From contig NC_008570.1 in the NCBI RefSeq assembly GCF_000014805.1, positions 3,957,501 to 4,021,500 on the forward strand: 64,000 nucleotides of DNA, in the 5' to 3' direction. Source of the stretch: Aeromonas hydrophila subsp. hydrophila ATCC 7966 (GTDB lineage: Bacteria; Pseudomonadota; Gammaproteobacteria; Enterobacterales; Aeromonadaceae). Below the pieces are notes generated by a model. The model was given only the letters and a program-made list of their open reading frames with translations. It ran no database searches and had not been told where the DNA came from. Each line of letters opens with the position of its first letter. Position 1 is the stretch's first letter. Positions 54,281 to 63,012 of this stretch are shown in pieces. Position numbers and translations under genes: made by a program.

Positions 54281-56191
54281 ATGATAGTTGCCAGTCAAAT
54301 CGAACTGATCCGCGGCGGCCGCAAGCTGCTGGACAACGCATCCGCCACCATTCATCCCGGCCACAAGGTGGGTCTGGTGGGCAAGAACGGCTGTGGCAAG
54401 TCCACCTTTTTTGCACTGGTACGGGGCGAGCTGGCCATCGACAGCGGCACCTTCAGCCTGCCCGCCGGCTGGCAGATTGCCGGCGTGGCGCAGGAGACCC
54501 CGGCGCTGGACTGCTCCGCCCTCGACTACGTGATCGACGGCGACAAGGAGTTCCGCGCCCTGGAGGCCCAGCTGGCCCAGGCCGAGCAGGATGACAACGG
54601 GCTGCTGGTGGCCGAGCTGCACGGCCGGCTCGACACCATAGGCGCCTACAGCATTCGTGCCCGCGCCGCCGAACTGCTGCACGGCCTCGGTTTCAGCGAC
54701 GAACAGCTGAGTTCGCCGGTGCGCAGCTTCTCCGGTGGCTGGCGCATGCGCCTGAACCTCGCCCAGGCGCTGCTCTGCCGCTCCGATCTGCTGCTGCTCG
54801 ATGAACCGACCAACCACCTGGATCTCGACGCCGTCATCTGGCTGGAGAAGTGGCTCAAAGCCTATCAGGGCACGCTGGTACTGATCTCCCATGACCGCGA
54901 CTTCCTCGATTCGGTCATCAGCCGCATCATCCACATCGAGAACGGCAAACTCAACGAATACACCGGCGGCTACTCCGACTTCGAACTGCAGCGCGCCGAA
55001 CACCTGGCCCAGCAGCAGTCCATGTACGAGAAGCAGCAGCGCGAGATGTCCCACATGCAGGCGTATGTGGACCGCTTCCGCTACAAGGCCTCCAAGGCCC
55101 GTCAAGCCCAGAGCCGGCTCAAAGCGATGGAGCGGATGGAGAAGATCCTGCCCGCCCACGCCGATTCCGAGTTCAGCTTCGAGTTTCGCGAGCCGTCGGC
55201 CCTGCCGACCCCGCTGATTGCCATGGAGAACCTCTCTGCCGGTTACGGCGACAAGGTGATCCTGGAGAAGATCAAACTCAACCTGGTGCCGGGTTCGCGC
55301 ATCGGCCTGCTCGGTCGCAACGGCGCCGGCAAATCCACCTTCATCAAGATGCTGTCTGGCTCCAACCCGCCGCTCTCCGGCAAGCTCGAGGTGAGCGCCG
55401 GGGTCAGCATCGGCTACTTCGCCCAGCATCAGCTGGAGACCCTGCGCCTGGACGACTCGCCCCTCGATCACCTGGTGCGCCTCGCGCCGGACAAGACCGA
55501 GCAGGAGCTGCGCAACTACCTTGGCAGCTTTGGCTTTCACGGTGACAAGGCGCTCGACAAGGTAGCCCCCTTCTCCGGCGGCGAGAAGGCGCGGCTGGTG
55601 CTGGCCCTCATCACCTGGCAAAAGCCCAACCTCTTGCTGCTGGATGAACCGACCAACCACCTGGATCTGGAGATGCGCCACGCCCTGACCATGGCGCTGC
55701 AAGGCTTCGAGGGCGCCATGGTGGTGGTCTCCCACGACCGGCACCTGCTGCGAACCACCACAGATGACTTCTATCTGGTGCACGGTGGCCGGGTCGAGCC
55801 GTTCGACGGCGATCTGGACGACTACCACAAGTGGCTTGGCGAACAGGAGAAAGAGGCCAACGCCAAACCGGACGACGGCCCTGTCTCCGCCAACTCGGCG
55901 GTGGCGCGCAAGGATCAGAAGCGGCGCGAGGCGGAATTCCGGCAAGCGACCCGGCCGCTGCGCCAGAAGCTGGAGAAGCTCGAAACCAGCATGGAGAAAC
56001 TGCAGGCCAAGCTGGCCGCGGTGGAAGAGCAGCTGGCCGATCCCGCCATCTATGAAGAGAGCGCCAAGCAGAAGCTCTCCGAACTGCTCAAGTCCCAGGG
56101 CCCCATCAAGGAGGAGCTGGAAGGGGTGGAGCTGGAGTGGATGAGCCTCAGTGAGGAGCTAGAAACCATGGAGCAGGCCTTCCTTGCGTGA
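54281..56191 (+). CDS. yheS: ABC-F ribosome-associated ATPase YheS
   Basis: 636 residues (E. coli 637). Two ABC domains: Walker A GKNGCGKST and GRNGAGKST; signatures FSGGWRMRL and FSGGEKARL; Walker B LLLLDEPTNHLD twice. The interdomain linker and a C-terminal coiled coil (about 545-636) are typical of ABC-F factors, which act on stalled or special ribosome states. ATG 54281 is chosen by alignment with YheS; the frame from 54152 is too long. It overlaps the TIGR02444 gene by 8 nt. Confidence 0.95.
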   Translation: MIVASQIELIRGGRKLLDNASATIHPGHKVGLVGKNGCGKSTFFALVRGELAIDSGTFSLPAGWQIAGVAQETPALDCSALDYVIDGDKEFRALEAQLAQAEQDDNGLLVAELHGRLDTIGAYSIRARAAELLHGLGFSDEQLSSPVRSFSGGWRMRLNLAQALLCRSDLLLLDEPTNHLDLDAVIWLEKWLKAYQGTLVLISHDRDFLDSVISRIIHIENGKLNEYTGGYSDFELQRAEHLAQQQSMYEKQQREMSHMQAYVDRFRYKASKARQAQSRLKAMERMEKILPAHADSEFSFEFREPSALPTPLIAMENLSAGYGDKVILEKIKLNLVPGSRIGLLGRNGAGKSTFIKMLSGSNPPLSGKLEVSAGVSIGYFAQHQLETLRLDDSPLDHLVRLAPDKTEQELRNYLGSFGFHGDKALDKVAPFSGGEKARLVLALITWQKPNLLLLDEPTNHLDLEMRHALTMALQGFEGAMVVVSHDRHLLRTTTDDFYLVHGGRVEPFDGDLDDYHKWLGEQEKEANAKPDDGPVSANSAVARKDQKRREAEFRQATRPLRQKLEKLETSMEKLQAKLAAVEEQLADPAIYEESAKQKLSELLKSQGPIKEELEGVELEWMSLSEELETMEQAFLA

Positions 56192-56645
56192 CGAACAGCT
56201 GATGGCGAGCGAGCGGATCGCCCCCCACGAACTGCCGGGCCCGCTCGACTTCTGGCAGTGGAGTGGCGAGGTCTATGGCGCGCGCAGCCAGGACTGGCTC
56301 AGCGTGCAGGCGCAGGGGGGCAACGTCAATCTGGCCCTGTTGTTGCACCGGCTGGATCAGTGCGGGATCCCGGTCGATCTGACCGACCTGCAACCGGCGC
56401 TGGTGCAGACCGAGGCGGTGCTCGGCCCCTGGCGCACCCTGCGTTCGAGCGCCAAGGCGCGGCTCGGCGAGCAGGAGTATCAGGCCATGCTGGCCCACGA
56501 GCTGGAGCTGGAGCGGCTGCAACAAGGGGTGCTGCTGCAGACCCTGCGCAGCCTCACCCTGTTTCGCGGCAACAGCCGCAACCTGTTGAACTATCTATTG
56601 TTACTGGGGGCCCAGCAGGGCCCCCTCAGAGACCTAATATGCTGA
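56184..56645 (+). CDS. TIGR02444-like protein of unknown function
   Basis: 153 residues from TTG 56184 (147 from ATG 56202; the TTG has AGG upstream, the ATG has none). LDFWQWSGEVYG ... VNLALLLHRLDQCG and ALRSS-type acidic/helical segments fit the TIGR02444 family, which is uncharacterised. It lies between yheS and rlmJ with overlaps on both sides, so all three should be one transcript. A GC-rich hairpin near its end precedes the rlmJ start. Confidence 0.75.
   Translation: MRDEQLMASERIAPHELPGPLDFWQWSGEVYGARSQDWLSVQAQGGNVNLALLLHRLDQCGIPVDLTDLQPALVQTEAVLGPWRTLRSSAKARLGEQEYQAMLAHELELERLQQGVLLQTLRSLTLFRGNSRNLLNYLLLLGAQQGPLRDLIC
56606..56625 (+). promoter_or_regulatory. Strong hairpin inside the TIGR02444 gene end, before rlmJ
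   Basis: A perfect 8-bp stem GGGGGCCC/GGGCCCCC around AGCA, ending 13 nt before the rlmJ ATG. There is no T tract, so it is not a classic terminator; it may shape rlmJ translation or RNA stability. Confidence 0.5.
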
Positions 56646-57493
56646 GTTATCGCCACGCCTTTCACGCCGGCAACCACGCCGACGTGCTGAAACACGCCGT
56701 TCAGGCCCTGATCATCGAGTCCCTCAAGAAGAAGGAGAAACCCTTCATCGTGCTGGACACCCATGCCGGTGGCGGTCTCTACGACCTGTGCGGCGACTGG
56801 CCGCAGAAAAAGGCGGAGTATGCTGACGGCATCGGCCGGCTGTGGGACGAGCGGACCCAGTGGTCTGCCATGGCCCCCTATCTCGGCGTCATCGAGGAGA
56901 TGAACAGCGATGGTCAGTTGCGCTACTACCCCGGCTCGCCGGAGCTGTCGCGCCGCCTCGCCCGCGAGCAGGACAAGCTGGCACTGATGGAGCTGCACAA
57001 CAACGAGGTGGACGATCTGCGCGCCAACATGGGTTACGACCCCCGCGTCGCCGTGCACCATAGGGACGGCTTCGAGGGGCTGGTGGCCCTGCTGCCGCCC
57101 ACCCCGCGCCGCGGCCTGGTGCTGATCGACCCGCCCTATGAGCTCAAGGAAGATTACTTCGCGGTAGTCGATACCCTGAAAAAGGCGCAAAAACGCTGGG
57201 CCACCGGCATCTATGCCCTCTGGTATCCCATTCTGGGGGAAGAGGCGGACAAGTCCCGCGACATGCTGCGCGCCATCAAGCGCGAGAACTTCGGCAACGT
57301 CCTGGTGGCCGAGCTGGAAGTGGCCGGTCAGACCAAAGATTGGGGCATGAACGGCTCAGGCATGCTCATAATCAGCCCGCCCTGGATGCTGGATGAGCAG
57401 ATTGAAGCCTTCTTGAAACCCCTCTGCGCCAAGCTGGCCCAGGGTGCCGGCGCCCAGTACAAGGTCGAGTGGCTCAACAAGGTTGAAGCGTAA
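56639..57493 (+). CDS. rlmJ: 23S rRNA adenine-2030 N6-methyltransferase
   Basis: 284 residues. Start MLSYRHAFHAGNHADVLKH is nearly invariant in RlmJ. SAM motif I is LDTHAGGGLYDL (near 43-54), and motif IV is the catalytic DPPY (near 163-166; LIDPPYELK). It methylates A2030 in the large subunit RNA. ATG 56639 overlaps the previous stop by 7 nt. A terminator follows. Confidence 0.96.
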   Translation: MLSYRHAFHAGNHADVLKHAVQALIIESLKKKEKPFIVLDTHAGGGLYDLCGDWPQKKAEYADGIGRLWDERTQWSAMAPYLGVIEEMNSDGQLRYYPGSPELSRRLAREQDKLALMELHNNEVDDLRANMGYDPRVAVHHRDGFEGLVALLPPTPRRGLVLIDPPYELKEDYFAVVDTLKKAQKRWATGIYALWYPILGEEADKSRDMLRAIKRENFGNVLVAELEVAGQTKDWGMNGSGMLIISPPWMLDEQIEAFLKPLCAKLAQGAGAQYKVEWLNKVEA

Positions 57494-57518
57494 CGCCTTG
57501 CATCACTCGCACACCGCC

Positions 57519-57545
57519 AAGGGCCTGCCACTGCAGGCCCTTTTT
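57519..57545 (+). terminator. Terminator of rlmJ
   Basis: A 10-bp stem AAGGGCCTGC/GCAGGCCCTT, loop CACT, then TTT. The convergent LysR stop lies next to it. Confidence 0.85.
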
Positions 57546-58473
57546 ATTGGTCATGGCTGCCAACCCCTGCCACGCTGGCAAGCCGCGCCGGCAGCCGGCT
57601 CGCCAACCAGTCGATGGCCATTCTGGTCTTGAGCGGCAGGTGCGGGCTGTGAGGCCAGAGGGCATTGATGGGATAACGCCTGCCCTTGAGCGAGCCCAGC
57701 ACTTCGCACAGTTCGCCCCGCTCAAGGTGTGGGCGCGCCAGCCAGCTCGGCAACCAGGCCAAGCCAAAGCCCGCGATGGCTGCCTGGGTGATGGCGTGCA
57801 GATCGTCAAACTGCAGGCGCCCCGTCGGCCGCACCGATTGCCACTGGCCATCCAGCTGCCACTGCCACGCCAGTACCCGCCCCTGCCGCAGATAGGCGAT
57901 GCCCTCGTGCTCGGCCAGATCCGCCAGCATCATCGGTTCGCCCCGCTCGGCCAGATAGCTGGGCGCGGCGCAGAGCGTCATGCCGTGCTCGCCGAGCCGG
58001 TGCGCCGCCAGATCCAGGCTGTCTGGCGGCTCCCCGTTGCGGATCACCAGATCGAGCCCCTCCTCCACCAGATCCACCTTGCGATCGCTGAACGACAGCG
58101 ACAGCGCCAGCCCGGGATGAGCCTGCGCCAGCTCCAGCAGCAGGGGCGCCACGCACAGCTGGCCGAACAGCACCGGCATGGAGACCTTGAGGCTGCCGTT
58201 GAGGGTCAGCTTGTTGCTGGCCAGCGCCGCCTCGCCGAGGCGCACCTCCTCCAGCGCCCGCAGGCAGTGACGATGGAACAGCGCCCCCTCCTCGGTCAGG
58301 CTCTGGCTGCGGGTGGTGCGGTGAAACAGCTGGACGCCGAGACGCTGCTCGAGCCGGGCAATCCCCTTGCCCACCGCCGAGCGGGTGAGGTGAAGCCGCT
58401 CGGCGGCCTGGGCAAAACTGCCCGCCTCCACCACGCTGGCGAACAGATCGAGGCCATTGAGGCTGTTTGCCAT
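57544..58473 (-). CDS. LysR-family regulator divergent from azoR
   Basis: 309 residues. Helix-turn-helix at about 17-36 (SFAQAAERLHLTRSAVGKGIA, 20-residue core) and a LysR effector domain. It belongs to the CrgA/AaeR-like group by look. Its position, 109 nt from divergent azoR, suggests it regulates that azoreductase; ligand unknown. Confidence 0.9.
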   Translation of the reverse strand: MANSLNGLDLFASVVEAGSFAQAAERLHLTRSAVGKGIARLEQRLGVQLFHRTTRSQSLTEEGALFHRHCLRALEEVRLGEAALASNKLTLNGSLKVSMPVLFGQLCVAPLLLELAQAHPGLALSLSFSDRKVDLVEEGLDLVIRNGEPPDSLDLAAHRLGEHGMTLCAAPSYLAERGEPMMLADLAEHEGIAYLRQGRVLAWQWQLDGQWQSVRPTGRLQFDDLHAITQAAIAGFGLAWLPSWLARPHLERGELCEVLGSLKGRRYPINALWPHSPHLPLKTRMAIDWLASRLPARLASVAGVGSHDQ

Positions 58474-58582
58474 CTATTGCATACCTTGTGGAACCAATAT
58501 GGCGAAATAGTATCAGCACTGCGGAAAAAAATGACTGATAAGCTCCCTCCATCCCCACACTTTGTCAGATGGAGTTCACCTC

Positions 58583-59182
58583 ATGAGTCAGATCCTGCTG
58601 CTGCAATCCAGCCTCAACGGCCCCGCATCCCGCACCAACCAGTTGATGGAGCGCTTTCTGCAAGCGCGCCGGGAGCAAGGCCACCAGGACCAGGTGGTGG
58701 TACGCGACCTGCCCGCCCTCACCCTGCCGCCACTGGACAGCGCACTGTTTCACGCCCTGCGGGGAGCCGAACCGGCCAACGAGGCCATCCGCCAGGCGGT
58801 GGCGCTGTCGGACCAACTGATTGCCGAACTCAAGGCCGCCGACCTGCTGCTGATCGGCGCCCCCATGTACAACCTCAACGTGCCGACCCCGCTCAAGAAC
58901 TGGTTCGATCTGGTGGCGCGAGCCAGGGTCACCTTTCGCTACACCGACAGCTACCCCATGGGGCTGGTGGAGGGGGTAAAAGCCCTGGTGTTCAGCAGCC
59001 GCGGCGGCGTACATCAGGGCCAGACAACGGATGCGGTCACCCCCTACCTCGAGTCCGTGCTCGGCCTGATGGGCATCGTGCAGGTGGAGTTCGTCTACGC
59101 GGAAGGGATGGACCTGCACCCCCACGGGGCGGAGCAGGGCATGCGCCAGGCCCATGAGCGGATCGCCACCCTCAGCCGGTGA
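58583..59182 (+). CDS. azoR: FMN-dependent NADH-azoreductase
   Basis: 199 residues, a flavodoxin-like quinone/azo reductase. LLLQSSLNG opens the FMN phosphate loop; GAPMYNLNVPTPLKNWFDLVARARVTF and SSRGGVHQG are AzoR hallmarks. It reduces azo dyes and quinones, protecting from thiol stress. ATG 58583 follows GGAG at 8 nt. A terminator follows. Confidence 0.92.
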   Translation: MSQILLLQSSLNGPASRTNQLMERFLQARREQGHQDQVVVRDLPALTLPPLDSALFHALRGAEPANEAIRQAVALSDQLIAELKAADLLLIGAPMYNLNVPTPLKNWFDLVARARVTFRYTDSYPMGLVEGVKALVFSSRGGVHQGQTTDAVTPYLESVLGLMGIVQVEFVYAEGMDLHPHGAEQGMRQAHERIATLSR

Positions 59183-59238
59183 GCCCCTCCCCCGCCTCTT
59201 GCCGCCCCAACCGGCAGCTACGCGGGAAACGCCAAATA

Positions 59239-59263
59239 AAAAAGCCCCGTCACGGGGCTTTTT
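59239..59263. terminator. Bidirectional terminator after azoR
   Basis: An 11-bp stem AAAAAGCCCCG/CGGGGCTTTTT around TCA, between convergent genes. Confidence 0.9.
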
Positions 59264-59278
59264 CCATGCCAGCCAACC

Positions 59279-59491
59279 TCACGTTTTGCCCGGGAGATCC
59301 CGCCAGAGCGCCAGAATGAGCAGCGCCAGCAGGGCGAAAGGCGGGGCCAGGCTGAGCAACATGCACAGCACTGTGATCAGCACCGGATGCTCGCTCTTGC
59401 GGCGCGCCAGTCGCCAGGCCACGACGCCGACGATGATCATCAGCAACAGGATGAACTGCCCCAACAGGGTGGCGTTGATATTCATATGCAT
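59279..59491 (-). CDS. Small two-helix membrane protein
   Basis: 70 residues. Two hydrophobic segments (about 8-27 and 37-62) are joined by a basic loop (RLARRKSEH), so both ends should face the same side. No family is recognised. ATG 59491 has a perfect AGGAG at 5 nt. A Fur-like box lies in the shared upstream region, nearer to the divergent DUF2061 gene. Confidence 0.7.
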   Translation of the reverse strand: MHMNINATLLGQFILLLMIIVGVVAWRLARRKSEHPVLITVLCMLLSLAPPFALLALLILALWRDLPGKT

Positions 59492-59604
59492 GAAAGCTCC
59501 TTTTTCATGGCAAAGGCTCACTCTAGCGCCGCTGTGGCCCCAGGCAACTCCCAATCCGGTGAGGGCATTCTCACTTGATAGGCCCTCCCTATCCAACCAT
59601 TAGA

Positions 59605-59619
59605 TGAGAATAGTTTTCA
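59605..59619. promoter_or_regulatory. Fur-like box
   Basis: TGAGAATAGTTTTCA matches the 7-1-7 Fur motif TGATAAT-N-ATTATCA at 11-12 of 14 positions. It is 53 nt before the DUF2061 ATG and 114 nt from the divergent small gene. Confidence 0.5.
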
Positions 59620-59671
59620 TTTAATGTGATTTCAGGGGATACTCTGTTCATCACCAGAGGGAGCCGCCATC

Positions 59672-60034
59672 ATGAAAAAGACCATCAGCTTTGCCGTTTT
59701 GCACTTCACCGTGGCCTTCACCGTGGCTTACCTGCTGACCGGTGAACTGCTCACCGCCAGCCTGATCGCTCTGATAGAGCCCGCCGTCAACACGGTCGCC
59801 TTCTACTTCCACGATCTCGGCTGGCACAAGCTCAAGCCCCGCCACAGCCTGCAGGCCAAGACCAGCAGCTTCGCCCTGGTGCACTTCTCGGTGGCCTTCG
59901 GCGTCGCCTACCTGCTGAGCGGCGAGCTGCTCACCGGCGGCGTGATGGCGATGATCGAGCCTGCCATCAACACCGTCGTTTTCTTCTTCCACGAGCGGCT
60001 GTGGCGCGCCCGTCAGCAGCTGGCACTGGCCTGA
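59672..60034 (+). CDS. Tandem DUF2061 membrane protein
   Basis: 120 residues formed by two similar halves, each with two membrane helices: VLHFTVAFTVAYLLTGELLT ... LIEPAVNTVAFYFHD and VHFSVAFGVAYLLSGELLT ... MIEPAINTVVFFFHE. Most DUF2061 proteins have a single unit, so this is an internal duplication. Function is unknown. AGAGGGAG precedes the ATG; a Fur-like box lies upstream. Confidence 0.85.
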   Translation: MKKTISFAVLHFTVAFTVAYLLTGELLTASLIALIEPAVNTVAFYFHDLGWHKLKPRHSLQAKTSSFALVHFSVAFGVAYLLSGELLTGGVMAMIEPAINTVVFFFHERLWRARQQLALA

Positions 60035-60111
60035 GGGAGGGGCTGCGGCCCTTCCCCACGCTTGGACCAGCTTCTCTCCCCCCGGCAAGGGGCCACCCCT
60101 TGCCGTACTGA

Positions 60112-60284
60112 CCAATTTGTTGATCCCGCCCCAACATTTATCACCTCGCCCTTCCCCTGCGCCCCTCTCTCGCTACCATACCCGAATGGCAATCCAAGCC
60201 TCGTCGGAGTCACCCATGAGCCCTTTCCGCCATCCCCGTTGGTTACAAAGCAGCAGACTGGAGGCTGAAATTCAGGGGCGGTAG
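60112..60284 (+). repeat. Dispersed element, copy C
   Basis: As copy A (42078-42245): AATTTGTTGATCC block, C-rich spacer, CTCGTCGGAG, 22-codon frame, 37 nt identical around the 3' end. The region 60035-60111 before it has a GC-rich CCCCGGCAAGGGGCCACCCCTTGCCG hairpin-like tract but no gene. Confidence 0.85.
60216..60284 (+). CDS. 22-codon small ORF, copy C
   Basis: ATG follows GGAG at 6 nt. The peptide begins MSPFRHPRWLQ and ends SSRLEAEIQGR before TAG. The first half differs from copies A and B while the second half and total length are kept. The VOC gene starts 86 nt downstream. Confidence 0.55.
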   Translation: MSPFRHPRWLQSSRLEAEIQGR

Positions 60285-60369
60285 CCATGTCATCGGCTTG
60301 CCAATTCCTGCCGATCACGGCAAGGAGTCGGCCGGCGACTCATCCACAACATGCAAAGCAAGGTGGTGT

Positions 60370-60798
60370 ATGGAAACACAAACATTGCATCGCGGTCGGC
60401 TGATCGACCATCTCCAGCTGGTGGTGAAAGACCTGGCTGCCAGCCAGCGTTTTTACACAGCCGCACTGGCAGCCCTCGACATTCCCATAGGCGGCACCGG
60501 TGAGGGTTACTTCTGGGCAGACGAGCTGTTTGTCACCGCTATCGACAGCCCGGCGGCGCTGGGGACATTGACCGGCCGCCATCATCTCGCCTTTCAGGCA
60601 CAAGACAGGGCCATGGTGGATCGCTTCTATCAGGCAGCGCTGGCCAATGGGGGCCAGGACAACGGCGCCCCCGGCGAGCGCAATTATCACCCCGGCTATT
60701 ACGCCGCATTCGTCCTCGATCCGGACGGCAATAATATCGAAGCGGTGTATCACGGCGAGGCAAAACGTAACGCGGAATCAGTGGTCATTACTTACTAA
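60370..60798 (+). CDS. VOC-family protein (glyoxalase/dioxygenase fold)
   Basis: 142 residues. One VOC domain with metal-type residues in LIDHLQLVVKDL (His), a GRHHLAFQA strand and the closing DPDGNNIEAVYHG (Glu). Substrate is unknown. GC is as in core genes. ATG 60370 has AAGGTGG upstream. It lies directly downstream of copy C and before the AT-rich AlbA_2 gene. Confidence 0.85.
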   Translation: METQTLHRGRLIDHLQLVVKDLAASQRFYTAALAALDIPIGGTGEGYFWADELFVTAIDSPAALGTLTGRHHLAFQAQDRAMVDRFYQAALANGGQDNGAPGERNYHPGYYAAFVLDPDGNNIEAVYHGEAKRNAESVVITY

Positions 60799-60873
60799 CA
60801 AATGATTATCCATCTTTAGCAAGGGCAGTAAACAATGAATTAAACAATAAAGAATCAAAGGACGAGTTGAAAA

Positions 60874-62703
60874 ATGATTAATGCATTTGAAATTGATAAT
60901 AACCAAGCAGAAAACATTATAAATATAGAGGAAGGCTATCTTACTGATGTAAAGGCTAAAGAAATTAAACCAGCAAAATTATCTGAAACTGTATCTGCTT
61001 TTGCAAACTCAGGAGGTGGGGATATATATCTTGGTATTGAAGAAGATTCTAGAACAGGTTTAAGACGGTGGAATGGTTATGCTGATCAAGAAGCTGCAAA
61101 TGACGTTGTTCATGTCCTTTTCAATGCACATCCTTTTGGAAACCACCTTACATTTGAGTTTTTAAGCTGTGAGAATGAAACAGGGTACGTTCTACACATT
61201 ATTGTAAAAAAGATTAAGCACATTGTTAAATCTACAAAAGGAGAAATATTTGTAAGGCAAAACGCAGGGAAAATTAAGATAGAAAAAGATGAGGATATTG
61301 CTAAATTAAAATTTGACAAAGGTATATTTACCTTTGAAGATGAATGGATCGATGTTAATCATAAAAAATTAAAAGAAAGTAAATCCATCACCAACTTCAT
61401 GATAAATATAATTCCACACTCAGAGCCTATAAAGTATTTAGAGAATCAAGAGCTTATTCGCGATGAGCAAGCTAAGGTTGTAGGAGTACTTCTTTTTTGT
61501 GATGAACCAGCCATATACTTAGCCAAAAGATGCAGTATTAAAATCATGCGATATAAAACTCGCGAAGAGGATATTGGCAGGGAGTTTCTAGATGGAGTAC
61601 CATTAACAGTTGAAGGAGATGCCTATAACTTAATTTACCAAGCTGTAGATAAGACAAAGAAAATAATTGAAAACATTAAAAGATTAGGCGACAAGAGTCT
61701 TATTTCAATCACATACCCACATGAAACAATACACGAAATAATAACCAATGCTGTATTGCATAGAGACTACAGTATTGCAGCTGATGTTCAAATTCGTATT
61801 TTTGATAACAGAGTTGAAATTGAAAGCCCAGGAAAATTACCTGGACATGTTACAACAAAAAATATTTTGGATACTCAAAGCGCAAGAAACCCAACCCTAG
61901 TTAGATTAATAAACAAATTTCCGGAGCCGCCAAACAAAGATGTAGGAGAGGGATTAAATACTGCATTCAGAGCAATGAACCTATTAAGATTGAAAGCTCC
62001 AGAAATAGTTGAGACAGATGATTCAGTTCTAGTATTCATATATCATCAGTCTCTTGCCTCACCAGAGGAGTTAGTAATAGATTATCTGCGTGAACACGAG
62101 GAGATAACCAATAAAATCGGCCGAGAGATTACAGGAATAAAGAGCGAAAACAAAATGAAATCTGTATTTCTCCGCTTGAAAGACCGAGATATCATTGAGC
62201 AAATACCAGAAAGAAAAGGTTCTGCCGCAGCGTGGAGGAAAACTAGCGGAGTACTTTGGGATGAACTTAAAGTTATCGATGGAAAGATAGTCAATATAGA
62301 AAAGGTAATTCAATCTGTCGTCCCTAAAAACATAAACACTTTGTCATCACTTGGCACTGAGTATATACCTTTGATTTTTATGGCGCTCGTAATACAAGCT
62401 GTGAGGGGAATACCTACATCGACAGGTGCAGATATGACATCAGCAATAAATAAATACCTAACACCATCTAATAAACCAAAATTCTCAAACAATGTATCCA
62501 GAGCATTAAGAGATGCCAGACTTCTAAATCAACCATGGCTTTTCAGCAAGGTAATAAATGTAAAAACAAATAAAAGAACTTTTTCTTTGAACGATAATTG
62601 GGAGGATGCTTGGGAAAGCATGTTCAGCCAAAAAATGTCTCCTAGTTTAGGAGTTTTCATTAATCAAGTAAGATCCAGATGTCAATTAGATATCGACATT
62701 TAA
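60874..62703 (+). CDS. AlbA_2 / HATPase-type protein (COG2865-like), AT-rich
   Basis: 609 residues. AlbA_2 (Schlafen-type) domain at about 18-140 (EIKPAKLSETVSAFANSGGG, DIYLGIEEDS). A HATPase_c_4-like part near 285-385 with HEIITNAVLHRDYSI and ESPGKLPGHVTTKNIL. A winged helix near 405-450. A C-terminal ~140-residue domain is not recognised. Related proteins are annotated as transcriptional regulators or as parts of phage-defence islands. The low GC against its neighbours points to transfer. Role is not known; a defence gene is a guess. Confidence 0.8.
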   Translation: MINAFEIDNNQAENIINIEEGYLTDVKAKEIKPAKLSETVSAFANSGGGDIYLGIEEDSRTGLRRWNGYADQEAANDVVHVLFNAHPFGNHLTFEFLSCENETGYVLHIIVKKIKHIVKSTKGEIFVRQNAGKIKIEKDEDIAKLKFDKGIFTFEDEWIDVNHKKLKESKSITNFMINIIPHSEPIKYLENQELIRDEQAKVVGVLLFCDEPAIYLAKRCSIKIMRYKTREEDIGREFLDGVPLTVEGDAYNLIYQAVDKTKKIIENIKRLGDKSLISITYPHETIHEIITNAVLHRDYSIAADVQIRIFDNRVEIESPGKLPGHVTTKNILDTQSARNPTLVRLINKFPEPPNKDVGEGLNTAFRAMNLLRLKAPEIVETDDSVLVFIYHQSLASPEELVIDYLREHEEITNKIGREITGIKSENKMKSVFLRLKDRDIIEQIPERKGSAAAWRKTSGVLWDELKVIDGKIVNIEKVIQSVVPKNINTLSSLGTEYIPLIFMALVIQAVRGIPTSTGADMTSAINKYLTPSNKPKFSNNVSRALRDARLLNQPWLFSKVINVKTNKRTFSLNDNWEDAWESMFSQKMSPSLGVFINQVRSRCQLDIDI

Positions 62704-62730
62704 CATTCATGAACGATACTATAACTACCA

Positions 62731-62753
62731 GATACCGGCCTAAAGCCGGTGTC
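62731..62753 (+). terminator. Hairpin after the AlbA_2 gene
   Basis: A 9-bp stem GATACCGGC/GCCGGTGTC (one G-T pair) with loop CTAAA; no T run. Confidence 0.45.
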
Positions 62754-63012
62754 TGAATCAAACTTCCCCCATATTTGCAATAGCGAACCATACTTTATAT
62801 CATCGCACACCAAAAAATTGCCCCCCTTACCTGCTTTATGTTTACACTTTGAGCCGGTATGAAACTCATCGACATCATCACAAGCTGAAACTATAGGTTT
62901 CCGCCGATAAATAAATATTTTTATAATGAAATGGCAAGTAACTTAAATAACCGTCCTCCTCGCCATTGTTATATATACCCCCACTTCTACGACACGCCGA
63001 GGAGGCGTTGAT
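62754..63012. other. AT-rich intergenic region
   Basis: 259 nt. I see no gene longer than tiny frames. AT-rich until about 62980, then core-like. It marks the right edge of the second accessory patch. A possible -10-like TATAATG occurs near 62923. Confidence 0.5.

Noticed and set aside
54128-55945. Long minus-strand frame continuous with the CBS gene
   Set aside because: It is an antisense shadow of yheS, low in complexity and without known domains; the CBS protein begins at 54127.
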